Shown piece by piece: positions 8,822 to 15,988 of a DNA stretch of 64,000 nt; the first letter of the stretch is position 1; each line of letters starts with the position of its first letter. Origin of the DNA: Chitinophaga fulva (GTDB taxonomy: Bacteria > Bacteroidota > Bacteroidia > Chitinophagales > Chitinophagaceae). The notes beneath the pieces were generated by a model. The model did not search any database. It had not been told where the DNA came from and saw nothing but the letters and a program-made list of their open reading frames with translations. The DNA lies in NCBI RefSeq assembly GCF_012927205.1, contig NZ_JABBGC010000001.1:3968810-4032809 (forward strand). The letters run 5' to 3'. The position numbers were made by a program, and so were the translations under genes.

Positions 8822-9988
8822 ATGAGAAAAAATCAACGTTCCTGGTTGTTGGCCCTGCTCGCCGCTACCATCGCACTGCCGGTGGCAGCGCAGACAAAAA
8901 AGTACATCACTGTCAGTGGGAAAATAAAATTTCCCCCGTCAAAAGAGCAACAGGAGAAATTTCCTTTCCGGGTACAAAAACAGGATGGAGATGACCGCAT
9001 TACCATCGATACTATCCGCCTTAAACCGGATGGGTCCTATAGCATCAAAGTAGATGCTACCCGGCCACAGTTCTATATCCTGAACGAATTCGAAGAAGAC
9101 CGGCTGACCATCTGGGCCAACAAAGACAATCTTCAGATCGATTTCAGAGGAGAAGACACCGCAGCGATGAAGATCAAAAACCCACCGTATGTGTACATCC
9201 TCGGCAGCGAAGAAAATAACCTGATCAACCAGGTGAATTTTATTACGTACCGTAATTACCAACAGATGATCCAGAACGGCAAATTGCAATATCAGGCTTC
9301 CCTGGCGAAAGACACGGCGTTAGTGCGTGTGATGCAGGACCAATACGACTGGCTGGGTGATGATATGGGCGAGCGGGTAAAGCTGCTCATCAAAATGTAC
9401 CCCAACACACCGGTGCTGCTGTATGCGCTCGATTACCTGCATCCGCGGAGAGACAAAGCGCTGATCAATACGGAACTGGCTAAACTGGTAAAAAAATACC
9501 CCTATCTCGAAGAGGCTAAACGAAAACAAACAGACCTGGTGAAGGCGGAAGAGATTGCCCTTAAAACCGCTATCGGTGCTGCGGCCATGAACTTCACACA
9601 GAACAACGTCAGCGGAAAAGCTGTGCAACTGAAAGACTATCGGGGCAAATACGTGCTGCTCGATTTCTGGGCCAGCTGGTGCGGTCCCTGCAGAGCAGAA
9701 AACCCCAATGTACTGGACAACTACGAAAAGTACCACAGCAAAGGGCTGGAGATACTGGCCGTATCGCTGGACGATAAAAAAGATGCGTGGGTAAAAGCCA
9801 TTAAAGATGACGGTCTTACCTGGGAGCATGTCAGCGACCTGAAAGGCTGGAAAAACGAGGTGGCAAAAGAATACAATATCCGTGCGGTACCCAGCAATTT
9901 CCTGATCGATAAGGAAGGTAAAATTGTGGCGGTAAACCTGCGCGGGGAAGAACTGACGAAGAAACTGGAAGAGATATTTGGTAAATAG
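8822..9988 (+). CDS. TlpA-like thiol-disulfide oxidoreductase (second copy)
   Basis: A 388-residue exported thioredoxin-fold protein. A signal peptide (LLALLAATIALPVAAQ) is followed by a beta-rich N-terminal domain (ITVSGKIKFPP..., DTIRLKPDGSYSIKVDA) like DUF4369, a helical linker, and a C-terminal AhpC/TSA-type thioredoxin domain with FWASWCGPCRAENP (WCGPC, near residue 285) and the cis-Pro motif IRAVPSNFLID. It starts 20 nt after the first copy and differs from it substantially, so this is an old duplication and not a recent one. Two such proteins at the tail of a SusC/SusD operon is a recurrent Bacteroidota arrangement whose purpose is not settled. Confidence 0.88.
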   Translation: MRKNQRSWLLALLAATIALPVAAQTKKYITVSGKIKFPPSKEQQEKFPFRVQKQDGDDRITIDTIRLKPDGSYSIKVDATRPQFYILNEFEEDRLTIWANKDNLQIDFRGEDTAAMKIKNPPYVYILGSEENNLINQVNFITYRNYQQMIQNGKLQYQASLAKDTALVRVMQDQYDWLGDDMGERVKLLIKMYPNTPVLLYALDYLHPRRDKALINTELAKLVKKYPYLEEAKRKQTDLVKAEEIALKTAIGAAAMNFTQNNVSGKAVQLKDYRGKYVLLDFWASWCGPCRAENPNVLDNYEKYHSKGLEILAVSLDDKKDAWVKAIKDDGLTWEHVSDLKGWKNEVAKEYNIRAVPSNFLIDKEGKIVAVNLRGEELTKKLEEIFGK

Positions 9989-10016
9989 TGTTAAAATAAA
10001 ACTGTAAAGAAGCGTT

Positions 10017-10523
10017 ATGAAGCGATTGTTATTATTGTTAGGCATCTGCTGGAGCAGCATGTCCATGGCCCAGATGCAGGCGGCTAAAAAGATCATCCCG
10101 GATTATACTCACGAGACGCAGATCAAAAGCACGACGGTGAAAATATGGCGTGTGATCCGTGACTTGCCGCAGGTAAAAGAATATTCCAACGGCATGGTGC
10201 GTGAGGTGAATGTCCGGACAGATCACGATACAAAGTACCGTGATCTGACCTTTAGTGATGGCCGTAAACGTACGGACGAAATTGAACAGATACATGATCA
10301 ATACAAGTTCTTTGTGTTTCATGTACAAGACCCTTTGCCCGCAGGCATTAGCAAAGCGATTGTGACCGCGCTGGTAGAATCGATGCCGGACAATGACGAT
10401 GTGTCCGTCGTACGCTGGAGCATTATCCTGGAAGGTGATAAAGCCGGCCGAAAGCCGCTGGTAGAAAGCCTCTCCGCAGAGATAGCCAATTACGAGACAG
10501 GACTGAAGAAGATGCTGGAATAG
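10017..10523 (+). CDS. Exported SRPBCC (START-like) family protein
   Basis: A 168-residue protein with a cleavable signal peptide (MKRLLLLLGICWSSMSMAQ). The mature part looks like the helix-grip SRPBCC/polyketide cyclase fold: an initial strand with a helix (STTVKIWRVIRDLPQVKEYSNGM), a run of beta strands (REVNVRTDHDTKYRDLTFSDG, YKFFVFHVQD, VSVVRWSIILEGD) and a long C-terminal helix (VESLSAEIANYETGLKKMLE). Such folds bind hydrophobic ligands. It is the last gene of the operon, 28 nt after the second TlpA gene and just before a terminator. Ligand unknown. Confidence 0.65.
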   Translation: MKRLLLLLGICWSSMSMAQMQAAKKIIPDYTHETQIKSTTVKIWRVIRDLPQVKEYSNGMVREVNVRTDHDTKYRDLTFSDGRKRTDEIEQIHDQYKFFVFHVQDPLPAGISKAIVTALVESMPDNDDVSVVRWSIILEGDKAGRKPLVESLSAEIANYETGLKKMLE

Positions 10524-10532
10524 AAAAGAGAG

Positions 10533-10562
10533 AAAAGCCGGGTGATGGACCCGGCTTTTTTA
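10533..10562. terminator. Bidirectional intrinsic terminator
   Basis: A perfect 10-bp stem (10533-10542 with 10550-10559, AAAAGCCGGG against CCCGGCTTTT, 7-nt loop) flanked by A and T runs. It sits between two convergent genes and can end both transcripts. Confidence 0.85.
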
Positions 10563-11420
10563 TTATTCGTTCAGAAAGTCGTCTATCATGGCTACCGCCA
10601 TTTGTGGTGTGTGGCTGTGGTGTTTGGCTGTCAGCACATCGCCCAGGAATTCTCCATGTTGACCTGGCAATATCACGAGGCGGCCTTTAGGCAGCAACCG
10701 GTACATAGCGGTGGCATGTTCCGGCGTTATGGCATCCTGATCGCTGATCAATACGAGTGTAGGTACTTTGATGGAGCGGATCATATCATCGGGCCAGTCT
10801 TTAAAAGCCAGCATCCGGCCATTGTCCTGGTTGAACATGGTCTGCAATGCTTTAGGGTCATTGCGGACGGCGAGAAATGCGTCTTTAAAGGGTTGTGGCA
10901 TATCGCTGAGGTGGGCTTTTTTCATCATGTCCCAAAACATTGGAGGCAGGCCTTCTCTTTTGTAGAAGGAGGAAATGGCTACAATGCGGCGTACCATTTC
11001 CGGATGACGGACGCCGATCTGGAGCGCCGTACAGCCGCCGTTGCTAAAGCCCAGGATATCTGCCTGTTGGATGTGCAGTGTTTTTAACAGGGCTGCCACA
11101 TCATCGGCGTCTTGTTCGAAGGTAGTAGGACCGGGGCGTGCTTCTGTATGCCCGTGCCCTTGCAGCTCAACGGCTATCACCTGGTGATGTTGTGCAAAAT
11201 CATTGAGCACCTGGCTGAAAGTGCTGCGGATGGTGGAGCCGCCGCCGTGGATCAATACCAGCGGGCTGCCGCTGCCATGTATTTCATAATACATTTTAAT
11301 ACCGTTGACCGTCGCGTAGGCACTGGTCGTATCCGTTTGTACGGCGGTTTGGGGCAAAGGAGTGCCCGTTCCGGGCATGGCGCTGCTGATGGCCATGGCC
11401 AGAAAAATACATTTTAGCAT
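10563..11420 (-). CDS. Alpha/beta hydrolase, exported
   Basis: A 285-residue alpha/beta-hydrolase with an N-terminal signal-like segment (MLKCIFLAMAISSAMPG). The oxyanion-hole motif HGGG is near residue 58, the nucleophile elbow GFSNGG is near 124 (Ser of G-x-S-x-G), the acid is likely the Asp in LVLISDQDAITPEH, and the His is likely in ILPGQHGEFLG. The 'VNGIKMYYEIHGSGSPLVLIHGG' start is typical of haloperoxidase/esterase-type members. Substrate not predictable. It lies in the same direction as the AHSA1 and ArsR genes upstream (23 nt from AHSA1), so it may share their operator control. Confidence 0.85.
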   Translation of the reverse strand: MLKCIFLAMAISSAMPGTGTPLPQTAVQTDTTSAYATVNGIKMYYEIHGSGSPLVLIHGGGSTIRSTFSQVLNDFAQHHQVIAVELQGHGHTEARPGPTTFEQDADDVAALLKTLHIQQADILGFSNGGCTALQIGVRHPEMVRRIVAISSFYKREGLPPMFWDMMKKAHLSDMPQPFKDAFLAVRNDPKALQTMFNQDNGRMLAFKDWPDDMIRSIKVPTLVLISDQDAITPEHATAMYRLLPKGRLVILPGQHGEFLGDVLTAKHHSHTPQMAVAMIDDFLNE

Positions 11421-11443
11421 ATATCTGTTTTTGTGTTGGTTGA

Positions 11444-11944
11444 TTAGCGGGTGCCTGCCGGTTGCAGGTGTGCTTCGAGGATGTCGAGCATCTGTATCCA
11501 GCTTGGGTAGGCGCCTGTTCGTTTAGCCAATACCGTGTTGACCGTCTGGTGTAAAGTGAACAGGGTTTTGTCACCCTCCGGCGTGAATGTCACGGTCAGG
11601 ATGGTTTCATCCGGCCAGTCAGGGTCCATGCCTGCTTCCCGGGAAGTGATGGGGCGTCCGTTGGCATCTGCCACCTGTAGTGTGCAGACGATTTTCTCCG
11701 GCTTCGTGATTTCCAGGAAGGTGGTTTTGCACCAGCAGTCCTTATAAGGGCCGTCCGGATTGCGGATGCAGGAGAGGAAGCCGCCGCCGGGGCGGATATC
11801 GACATGGGCAAAGTGGACCGTGCAGCCTTTCGGTGCGTACCAATGCTGAAGATGTTCTTCCCTGGTCCATGCTTCAAAAACCAGTTCCTGTGGCGCGTTG
11901 ATGATACGGGAAATGAACGTATCCTGATTATTGCTGTTTGCCAT
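11444..11944 (-). CDS. SRPBCC / AHSA1 (Aha1 C-terminal-like) domain protein
   Basis: A 166-residue single-domain protein of the Activator of Hsp90 ATPase homologue 1-like family. The family start FISRIINAPQELVFEAWTREEHLQHWYAPKG is clear, as is the RPGGGFLSCIRNPDG turn and a C-terminal helix. Members are small ligand-binding proteins of uncertain role and are very often paired with an ArsR regulator. That holds here: its start overlaps the end of the ArsR gene by 17 nt, which implies translational coupling. Confidence 0.88.
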   Translation of the reverse strand: MANSNNQDTFISRIINAPQELVFEAWTREEHLQHWYAPKGCTVHFAHVDIRPGGGFLSCIRNPDGPYKDCWCKTTFLEITKPEKIVCTLQVADANGRPITSREAGMDPDWPDETILTVTFTPEGDKTLFTLHQTVNTVLAKRTGAYPSWIQMLDILEAHLQPAGTR

Positions 11945-12272
11945 GTTTTTTATTTTTAGTTTGTAATTGCTGTAAATAATCCTCCATGGAGTCGATGGTG
12001 GCGTTCCAGTATTTGTTGCATTCTTCCACCCATGAAGTCACCTCTTTCAGTTTGTCTATTTTCAGTTCGCAGAAACGTTCCCGGCCCTGTTGCCGGATAA
12101 TGACCAGCCCACATTCAGTCAGTACTTTAATATGCTGGGAGATGGCCGGCCTGCTGGCGTCGAAGTTGTCTGCTATAGCGTTCAGGTTCATCGACTGCCG
12201 GGCTATCAGCGAGATGATTTCCCGCCGGGTGGGGTCTGCTATGGCCTGATAGATATCCCTTCGTTTCTCCAT
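11928..12272 (-). CDS. ArsR-family transcriptional repressor
   Basis: A 114-residue winged-helix protein. The motifs IADPTRREIISLIARQSMNLNAIADNF and the recognition helix SRPAISQHIKVLTECGLV are typical of the ArsR subgroup that accompanies AHSA1 proteins. The metal-binding ELCVCDL cysteines of ArsR/SmtB are missing, so it probably does not sense metals. The first gene of a three-gene minus-strand run (ArsR, AHSA1, hydrolase). Two palindromes directly before its start are its likely operators, implying autorepression. Confidence 0.9.
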   Translation of the reverse strand: MEKRRDIYQAIADPTRREIISLIARQSMNLNAIADNFDASRPAISQHIKVLTECGLVIIRQQGRERFCELKIDKLKEVTSWVEECNKYWNATIDSMEDYLQQLQTKNKKHGKQQ

Positions 12273-12275
12273 TAT

Positions 12276-12320
12276 GTAAGTATTTGCTTACAAATATAGC
12301 AAATGTAAGTAAATGCTTAC
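12276..12320. promoter_or_regulatory. Tandem palindromic operators of the ArsR repressor
   Basis: Two 16-bp palindromes, GTAAGTATTTGCTTAC (12276-12291) and GTAAGTAAATGCTTAC (12305-12320), differ only at the centre and begin 29 nt apart. The first lies 4 nt from the ArsR start codon. Symmetry, near identity and position all fit binding of two ArsR dimers over the promoter. Confidence 0.75.
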
Positions 12321-12448
12321 AAAATAATTTTCAGGAGATTTTTTATATCTCCCCAAAATCAAAAAGCGCAAATCAAAAAAATCGGAAGTGATCACTGCTT
12401 TTACTATTTTTATCGCATCAATAAATCCTATATACCTATATTATTCCT

Positions 12449-13207
12449 ATGAGCCAATTAGCCCTGTACCATCCGGTAGCGCCCAGTATACATACTGCTA
12501 TGGAACAAACGGCGCAGCGTACCATCCTTGCCCGGGAAGCGGTTGCCGCGATGAAACGTTACCTTTTTACAGATCAGCTCAACCAGGAACTGGACGGCAA
12601 TGAAGAAGCCAAAGATGCCATTGCCACGGTGCTGTGCGACTTTGCGCAGGTAGCCTGGAATACGGACCGGGATTTGAACAGTGCCATACAGGCTGTCACC
12701 TGGGCGTTGGCGCTGAATATCTCCGTAGAGAAACGCAAACAGGTATGGGTATACGAAAAGCAGATGGCCGATTTGTATAAGCAACATGTGGGCATTGATA
12801 TCTGTCATTTTTGTGCCGCTGCTCCGCACGACCGCAAGAGCAGTATTTTCCAGCCGTTGTACCAGGAGTATGAGCGGTCGGCCCGGCAGGTGAAGTTTAA
12901 AAAGATGAAAGTGGAAGTACCGCGTTGTGAGCGTTGTACCGGATTTCACAGCAAAGAGGAGGGCCGTGTGGGCTTAGTGTTCATAGGCGTATGGGCGGCA
13001 TTTTTACTGGCGGGTTATTTCATGAAAGCCATGATCGTGATGGGCATCATCGGTGGTGCTGCTGCCTGGTGGATCAGTAAGAAGGCTGGTAAACGGGTAC
13101 TGAAAGACGATATTGTACGGCCGGCAAATAATGAAGTGCTGGCGTTGCATCCTTCTATTGCGCCTTTTATGGAAGAAGGCTGGGTGCTGGAAGAGCCCAC
13201 CGCCTGA
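12449..13207 (+). CDS. Membrane protein with two CxxC pairs, function unknown
   Basis: A 252-residue protein I cannot place in a named family. Residues about 1-115 are helical and soluble. A C-x-x-C pair (CHFC, about 120) and a second pair (CERC, about 158) with basic residues between them look like a split zinc site. Two hydrophobic segments follow (about 175-190 VGLVFIGVWAAFLLAGYF and 192-208 AMIVMGIIGGAAAWWI), then a hydrophilic tail. The start at 12449 is chosen because it is the first ATG of the frame with no other candidate near. The next gene downstream also encodes a zinc-ribbon-like protein, so the two may act together. Confidence 0.6.
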   Translation: MSQLALYHPVAPSIHTAMEQTAQRTILAREAVAAMKRYLFTDQLNQELDGNEEAKDAIATVLCDFAQVAWNTDRDLNSAIQAVTWALALNISVEKRKQVWVYEKQMADLYKQHVGIDICHFCAAAPHDRKSSIFQPLYQEYERSARQVKFKKMKVEVPRCERCTGFHSKEEGRVGLVFIGVWAAFLLAGYFMKAMIVMGIIGGAAAWWISKKAGKRVLKDDIVRPANNEVLALHPSIAPFMEEGWVLEEPTA

Positions 13208-13245
13208 TGTTTTTAACTTATCTTCGCGTAAAATAAAAACAGAAG

Positions 13246-13641
13246 ATGGGACCGTGGTTACATATTTGTCCGCAGTGTGGCGCCAAAAATTATTACAAGG
13301 CATGGGACATGTGTCAGCCGGAAGTCCGTTGCCGGGAGTGTGGGTTGGTGAAATCAAATCCGCCGGAAGAAGTGGAGCGTATGCGCAAGGTGCAGGCGGA
13401 GAATGTCTGGTACGCGGGTTTCGTGGAACTATTATTCGAGATGGAGGACGAGCTGGGCATCGAATTTAATGGCAAGGAATTTCCGCAGCCCTTTGCTACC
13501 TGGCGAACGTTGCTGGAGGCCACGTTGCAATACACCGGCACAGCAGTGACAGAAGCGCAGGTGATAGCAGTAATGGCACGTTGTGCCGGTGTAACGGAAA
13601 CGATTATACGTGAAAAACTGGATGAACCAATCAATCTATAA
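13246..13641 (+). CDS. Small zinc-ribbon protein, function unknown
   Basis: A 131-residue protein. The N-terminus has a zinc ribbon of the form CPQC-x17-CREC (about residues 8-33). The rest is helical and acidic; FVELLFEMEDELGIEF loosely resembles helix I and the loop of an acyl carrier protein, but there is no DSL serine, so it cannot carry phosphopantetheine. A TATCTTCG box (13219-13226) upstream resembles the -7 element of Bacteroidota promoters, suggesting its own transcription. Not recognised further. Confidence 0.6.
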   Translation: MGPWLHICPQCGAKNYYKAWDMCQPEVRCRECGLVKSNPPEEVERMRKVQAENVWYAGFVELLFEMEDELGIEFNGKEFPQPFATWRTLLEATLQYTGTAVTEAQVIAVMARCAGVTETIIREKLDEPINL

Positions 13642-14152
13642 AAAATGATATTTTATATAATAGTCAGGAAAACTAATTATAGGTTTATTTTATTTGTTGG
13701 CCTGTAATGGTCTGTGGTGGCTTGTTTGAGGGTGGTTTGCTGGTGAAATTTGTTAATCTTGTTACTTTTTTTGAAAAAAAATTTGGAGGAATCAGAATCT
13801 TAATTATCTTCGCTTCACTTATCCAAACAGTCTGTTTTTCTAGTTGTCCCAAAGTTGTCCCAAAATATTTGATTAATATTGTACCCCAGAATACTTATAC
13901 TTATACTGAGATTGGCTATATCCTGAAATATCAATTCCATAGGTTTTCCAAGAAAAATATCCCTTCGCTGCGGTTACTGTTATCAGTATTATCCGTTGGT
14001 GTCTGTTGGGAATACAGATTAGATGTATCGAGTGCATGTGATTGTTATGTATGTATGCTTCGTGTGTAAGGAAGTGTAGCGCTTATCCCTGGCCGCACTC
14101 TGCTTATTTTCCGTTCTTAAAGATTAGCTTATTATTTTAAATCTGACTTCTT
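13642..14152 (+). promoter_or_regulatory. AT-rich intergenic region with candidate promoter of the chaperone-usher-like locus
   Basis: About 510 nt with no convincing gene. TTTG at 13782-13785, 19 nt, then TATCTTCG at 13805-13812 is one base from the Bacteroidota TTTG-N19-TAnnTTTG promoter. A short direct repeat of GTTGTCCCAAA lies near 13850. If this promoter is used, the transcript has a leader of more than 300 nt before the decayed DUF4402 copy. A 120-codon open frame here (13707-14069) has no family features and unusual composition. Confidence 0.4.
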
Positions 14153-14437
14153 ATGAAAGAGAAGATCCTCTCCGTGACTTTGCCTGTCGCGGTCTCGTGG
14201 GCCTGTAAGGTCTTCGCGCAGGCATCGCTGACAACGGTTACAGCTGACGCATCCGCAATAGTGGCGGCACCTGTACGATGTTCGCGGACTAATGGTAACA
14301 TAGGTTTTGGTGACACGGCGCCTTCAGGGACAGCTGGTGTTGTGAAGCCGGCTCCGGATGTTACACGCAGGATTTCCGCTTTCTGGGAACGAAGGATCAT
14401 AAACGCTGAAATTGTTGATGGAACAGGTGACGGGTAA
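14153..14437 (+). pseudogene. Decayed DUF4402 gene (N-terminal half)
   Basis: The 94-codon frame starts with a signal-peptide-like MKEKILSVTLPVAVSWACKV and continues ADASAIVAAPV, then TNGNIGFGDTAPSGTAG and APDVTRRISA. These segments line up in order with intact DUF4402 proteins, including the one at 18706-19230 (ANASATVITPIAI, LDLNFGILASSPIPGTLKL, SPAGVRTTTGG). After about residue 75 the similarity is lost and the frame ends early; the expected C-terminal beta-strand region is absent. I read it as a damaged third DUF4402 copy at the head of the locus. A short real protein cannot be excluded. Confidence 0.6.
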
Positions 14438-14547
14438 CCGCAAAAAGTAACTGATCGGCAATTCCGGCTTAAAACCAAAAGGTCCTGTACTTCACCTGGG
14501 TGCAGGCCTTTGGTATCCCTACCATGCAACCCAAAAATTTTTGAAAG

Positions 14548-15435
14548 ATGTATGCAACCATGCTTATGAAGCGGCTAACCCTGCGCGTGCAGCGGAGATA
14601 TGAGATAGTCTTTGCCACCGCATTTACCCTTTCCTTTTTGTTACTGCACACGGTGATTGTGCATGCGCAGGGAAACCTGATGATCTATCCGAAACGAGTG
14701 GTATTTGATGGTTCCAAAAGAACGCAGGACCTCGGTCTCGCTAATACCGGCGCAGACACGGCTACCTACCAGGTATCTTTCGTCCAGATCAGAATGAAAG
14801 AAGACGGTTCTTTCGAAAACATCGAACAACCGGATTCAGGACAAAGCTTCGCAAGCGCTAACCTCCGCATTTTTCCCCGTACCGTTACCATTGCACCCAA
14901 AGAATCACAAGCCGTGAAGCTACAGGTCATCAACACTGGTAGCCTACCTCCCGGCGAGTACAGATCTCATGTTTATTTCAGGGCTGTTCCTGCTCCCTTA
15001 CCTGCCGGTGAAACACCGCCAATGCGACCAAAAGACACCAGTAAGCTGGAAGTCAAACTGGTCCCTGTATTTGGTGTCACTGTACCTGTTATCATCCGTG
15101 TGGGCCCCGATTCCACTTCCGTTGTTATCTCTGACATGGACATGGATTTCAAAGACCCGAAACAACCACAGGTGATGTTTGCGCTGAACCGCAGCGGCAA
15201 TATGTCGGCCTACGGCGATCTGACGATCGACTATATCTCGCCGTCAGGTCAGCGAACGCGTGCCGCGGCGGTGAAAGGAGTGGCGGTATATACACCGCTG
15301 CCAAAAAGAAAAGTCAAGATAGATCTCGACAACACGGCTAAGCTCAATTATCATCAGGGCCGGCTCGAAGTCAACTACGAAACGGCTTCCGGCAAACCGG
15401 TCACCCTGGCTAAACAGGAAATAGTTCTACGCTGA
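14548..15435 (+). CDS. PapD-like periplasmic pilus chaperone
   Basis: A 295-residue exported protein with the two immunoglobulin-like domains of chaperone-usher chaperones. After the signal peptide (FTLSFLLLHTVIVHAQ) comes MIYPKRVVFDGSKRTQDLGLANTG, which matches the PapD start (an Arg followed by the VFDGS turn) and the strands after it. FPRTVTIAPKESQAVKL corresponds to the conserved F1-G1 approach (R-x-x-x-L-x-P-x-x-x-x-x-V/I). VELKLVPVFGVTVPVIIR-like sequence near 175 fits the G1 donor strand with alternating hydrophobic residues. The second domain has less similarity. Initiation may be at any of the ATGs at 14548, 14560 or 14566. It probably folds and caps DUF4402 subunits for the usher downstream. 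Confidence 0.78.
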   Translation: MYATMLMKRLTLRVQRRYEIVFATAFTLSFLLLHTVIVHAQGNLMIYPKRVVFDGSKRTQDLGLANTGADTATYQVSFVQIRMKEDGSFENIEQPDSGQSFASANLRIFPRTVTIAPKESQAVKLQVINTGSLPPGEYRSHVYFRAVPAPLPAGETPPMRPKDTSKLEVKLVPVFGVTVPVIIRVGPDSTSVVISDMDMDFKDPKQPQVMFALNRSGNMSAYGDLTIDYISPSGQRTRAAAVKGVAVYTPLPKRKVKIDLDNTAKLNYHQGRLEVNYETASGKPVTLAKQEIVLR

Positions 15436-15477
15436 GATAAACAGACGATTGTTTAACCCCTTAGCAATTACCCGATC

Positions 15478-15960
15478 ATGTGTATGCATTTTATACAGCA
15501 CCCTGCAGGGTGGGCTGTGACGGGCATCTTATGTCTGCTGCATTGTCTGCCCGCGGTGGCACAGGTAACGCCCACCATCGTTCAGCAACTCAGTTTTGGC
15601 ACCTTCAGTACTGGTCAAAGTGGCGGCACCATCACCGTCAACGCTGATGGCGCCACTACCACCACCGGAGATGTGATACCCATCGGAAAAGGAACCATAG
15701 CTTCGCCGGCAGTGATAGAACTGGACGCGCCCGTTGGCAGCAGGATCGCCATCCTGGAAACCAACTCCCTGCTGAAAGGTAGTAACGGCAACACCATGTT
15801 ATTGCGGATCAAAGGCTCTGACCCGGTGATGCCCTTCATCACCAAAACACCCCGGACCAGCATCCATATCGGTGGGACATTAACAATCAACAAACCCGGA
15901 CAAACAGCTTCAGGAAAATACAACGGACAGGTTTTCATCACTTTTTTAGCAGGCGAGTAA
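15478..15960 (+). CDS. DUF4402 protein, candidate minor pilus subunit or tip adhesin
   Basis: A 160-residue exported beta-rich protein. A signal peptide (GILCLLHCLPAVAQ) is followed by the DUF4402 pattern LSFGTFSTGQSGGTITVNADG, a central set of strands and a C-terminal strand SGKYNGQVFITFLAG. It lies between chaperone and usher, the normal place for a subunit gene. Alternating hydrophobic residues near the C-terminus are compatible with chaperone/usher strand complementation. The name DUF4402 is a family assignment from pattern; the pilus role is inferred from context. Confidence 0.7.
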   Translation: MCMHFIQHPAGWAVTGILCLLHCLPAVAQVTPTIVQQLSFGTFSTGQSGGTITVNADGATTTTGDVIPIGKGTIASPAVIELDAPVGSRIAILETNSLLKGSNGNTMLLRIKGSDPVMPFITKTPRTSIHIGGTLTINKPGQTASGKYNGQVFITFLAGE

Positions 15961-15988
15961 CCCTGCAAACTATGAGAAACCATGAACC

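Noticed and set aside
13707..14069. A 120-codon frame before the decayed DUF4402 copy
   Set aside because: AT-rich, cysteine-rich random-looking sequence with no family pattern; contains the candidate promoter.
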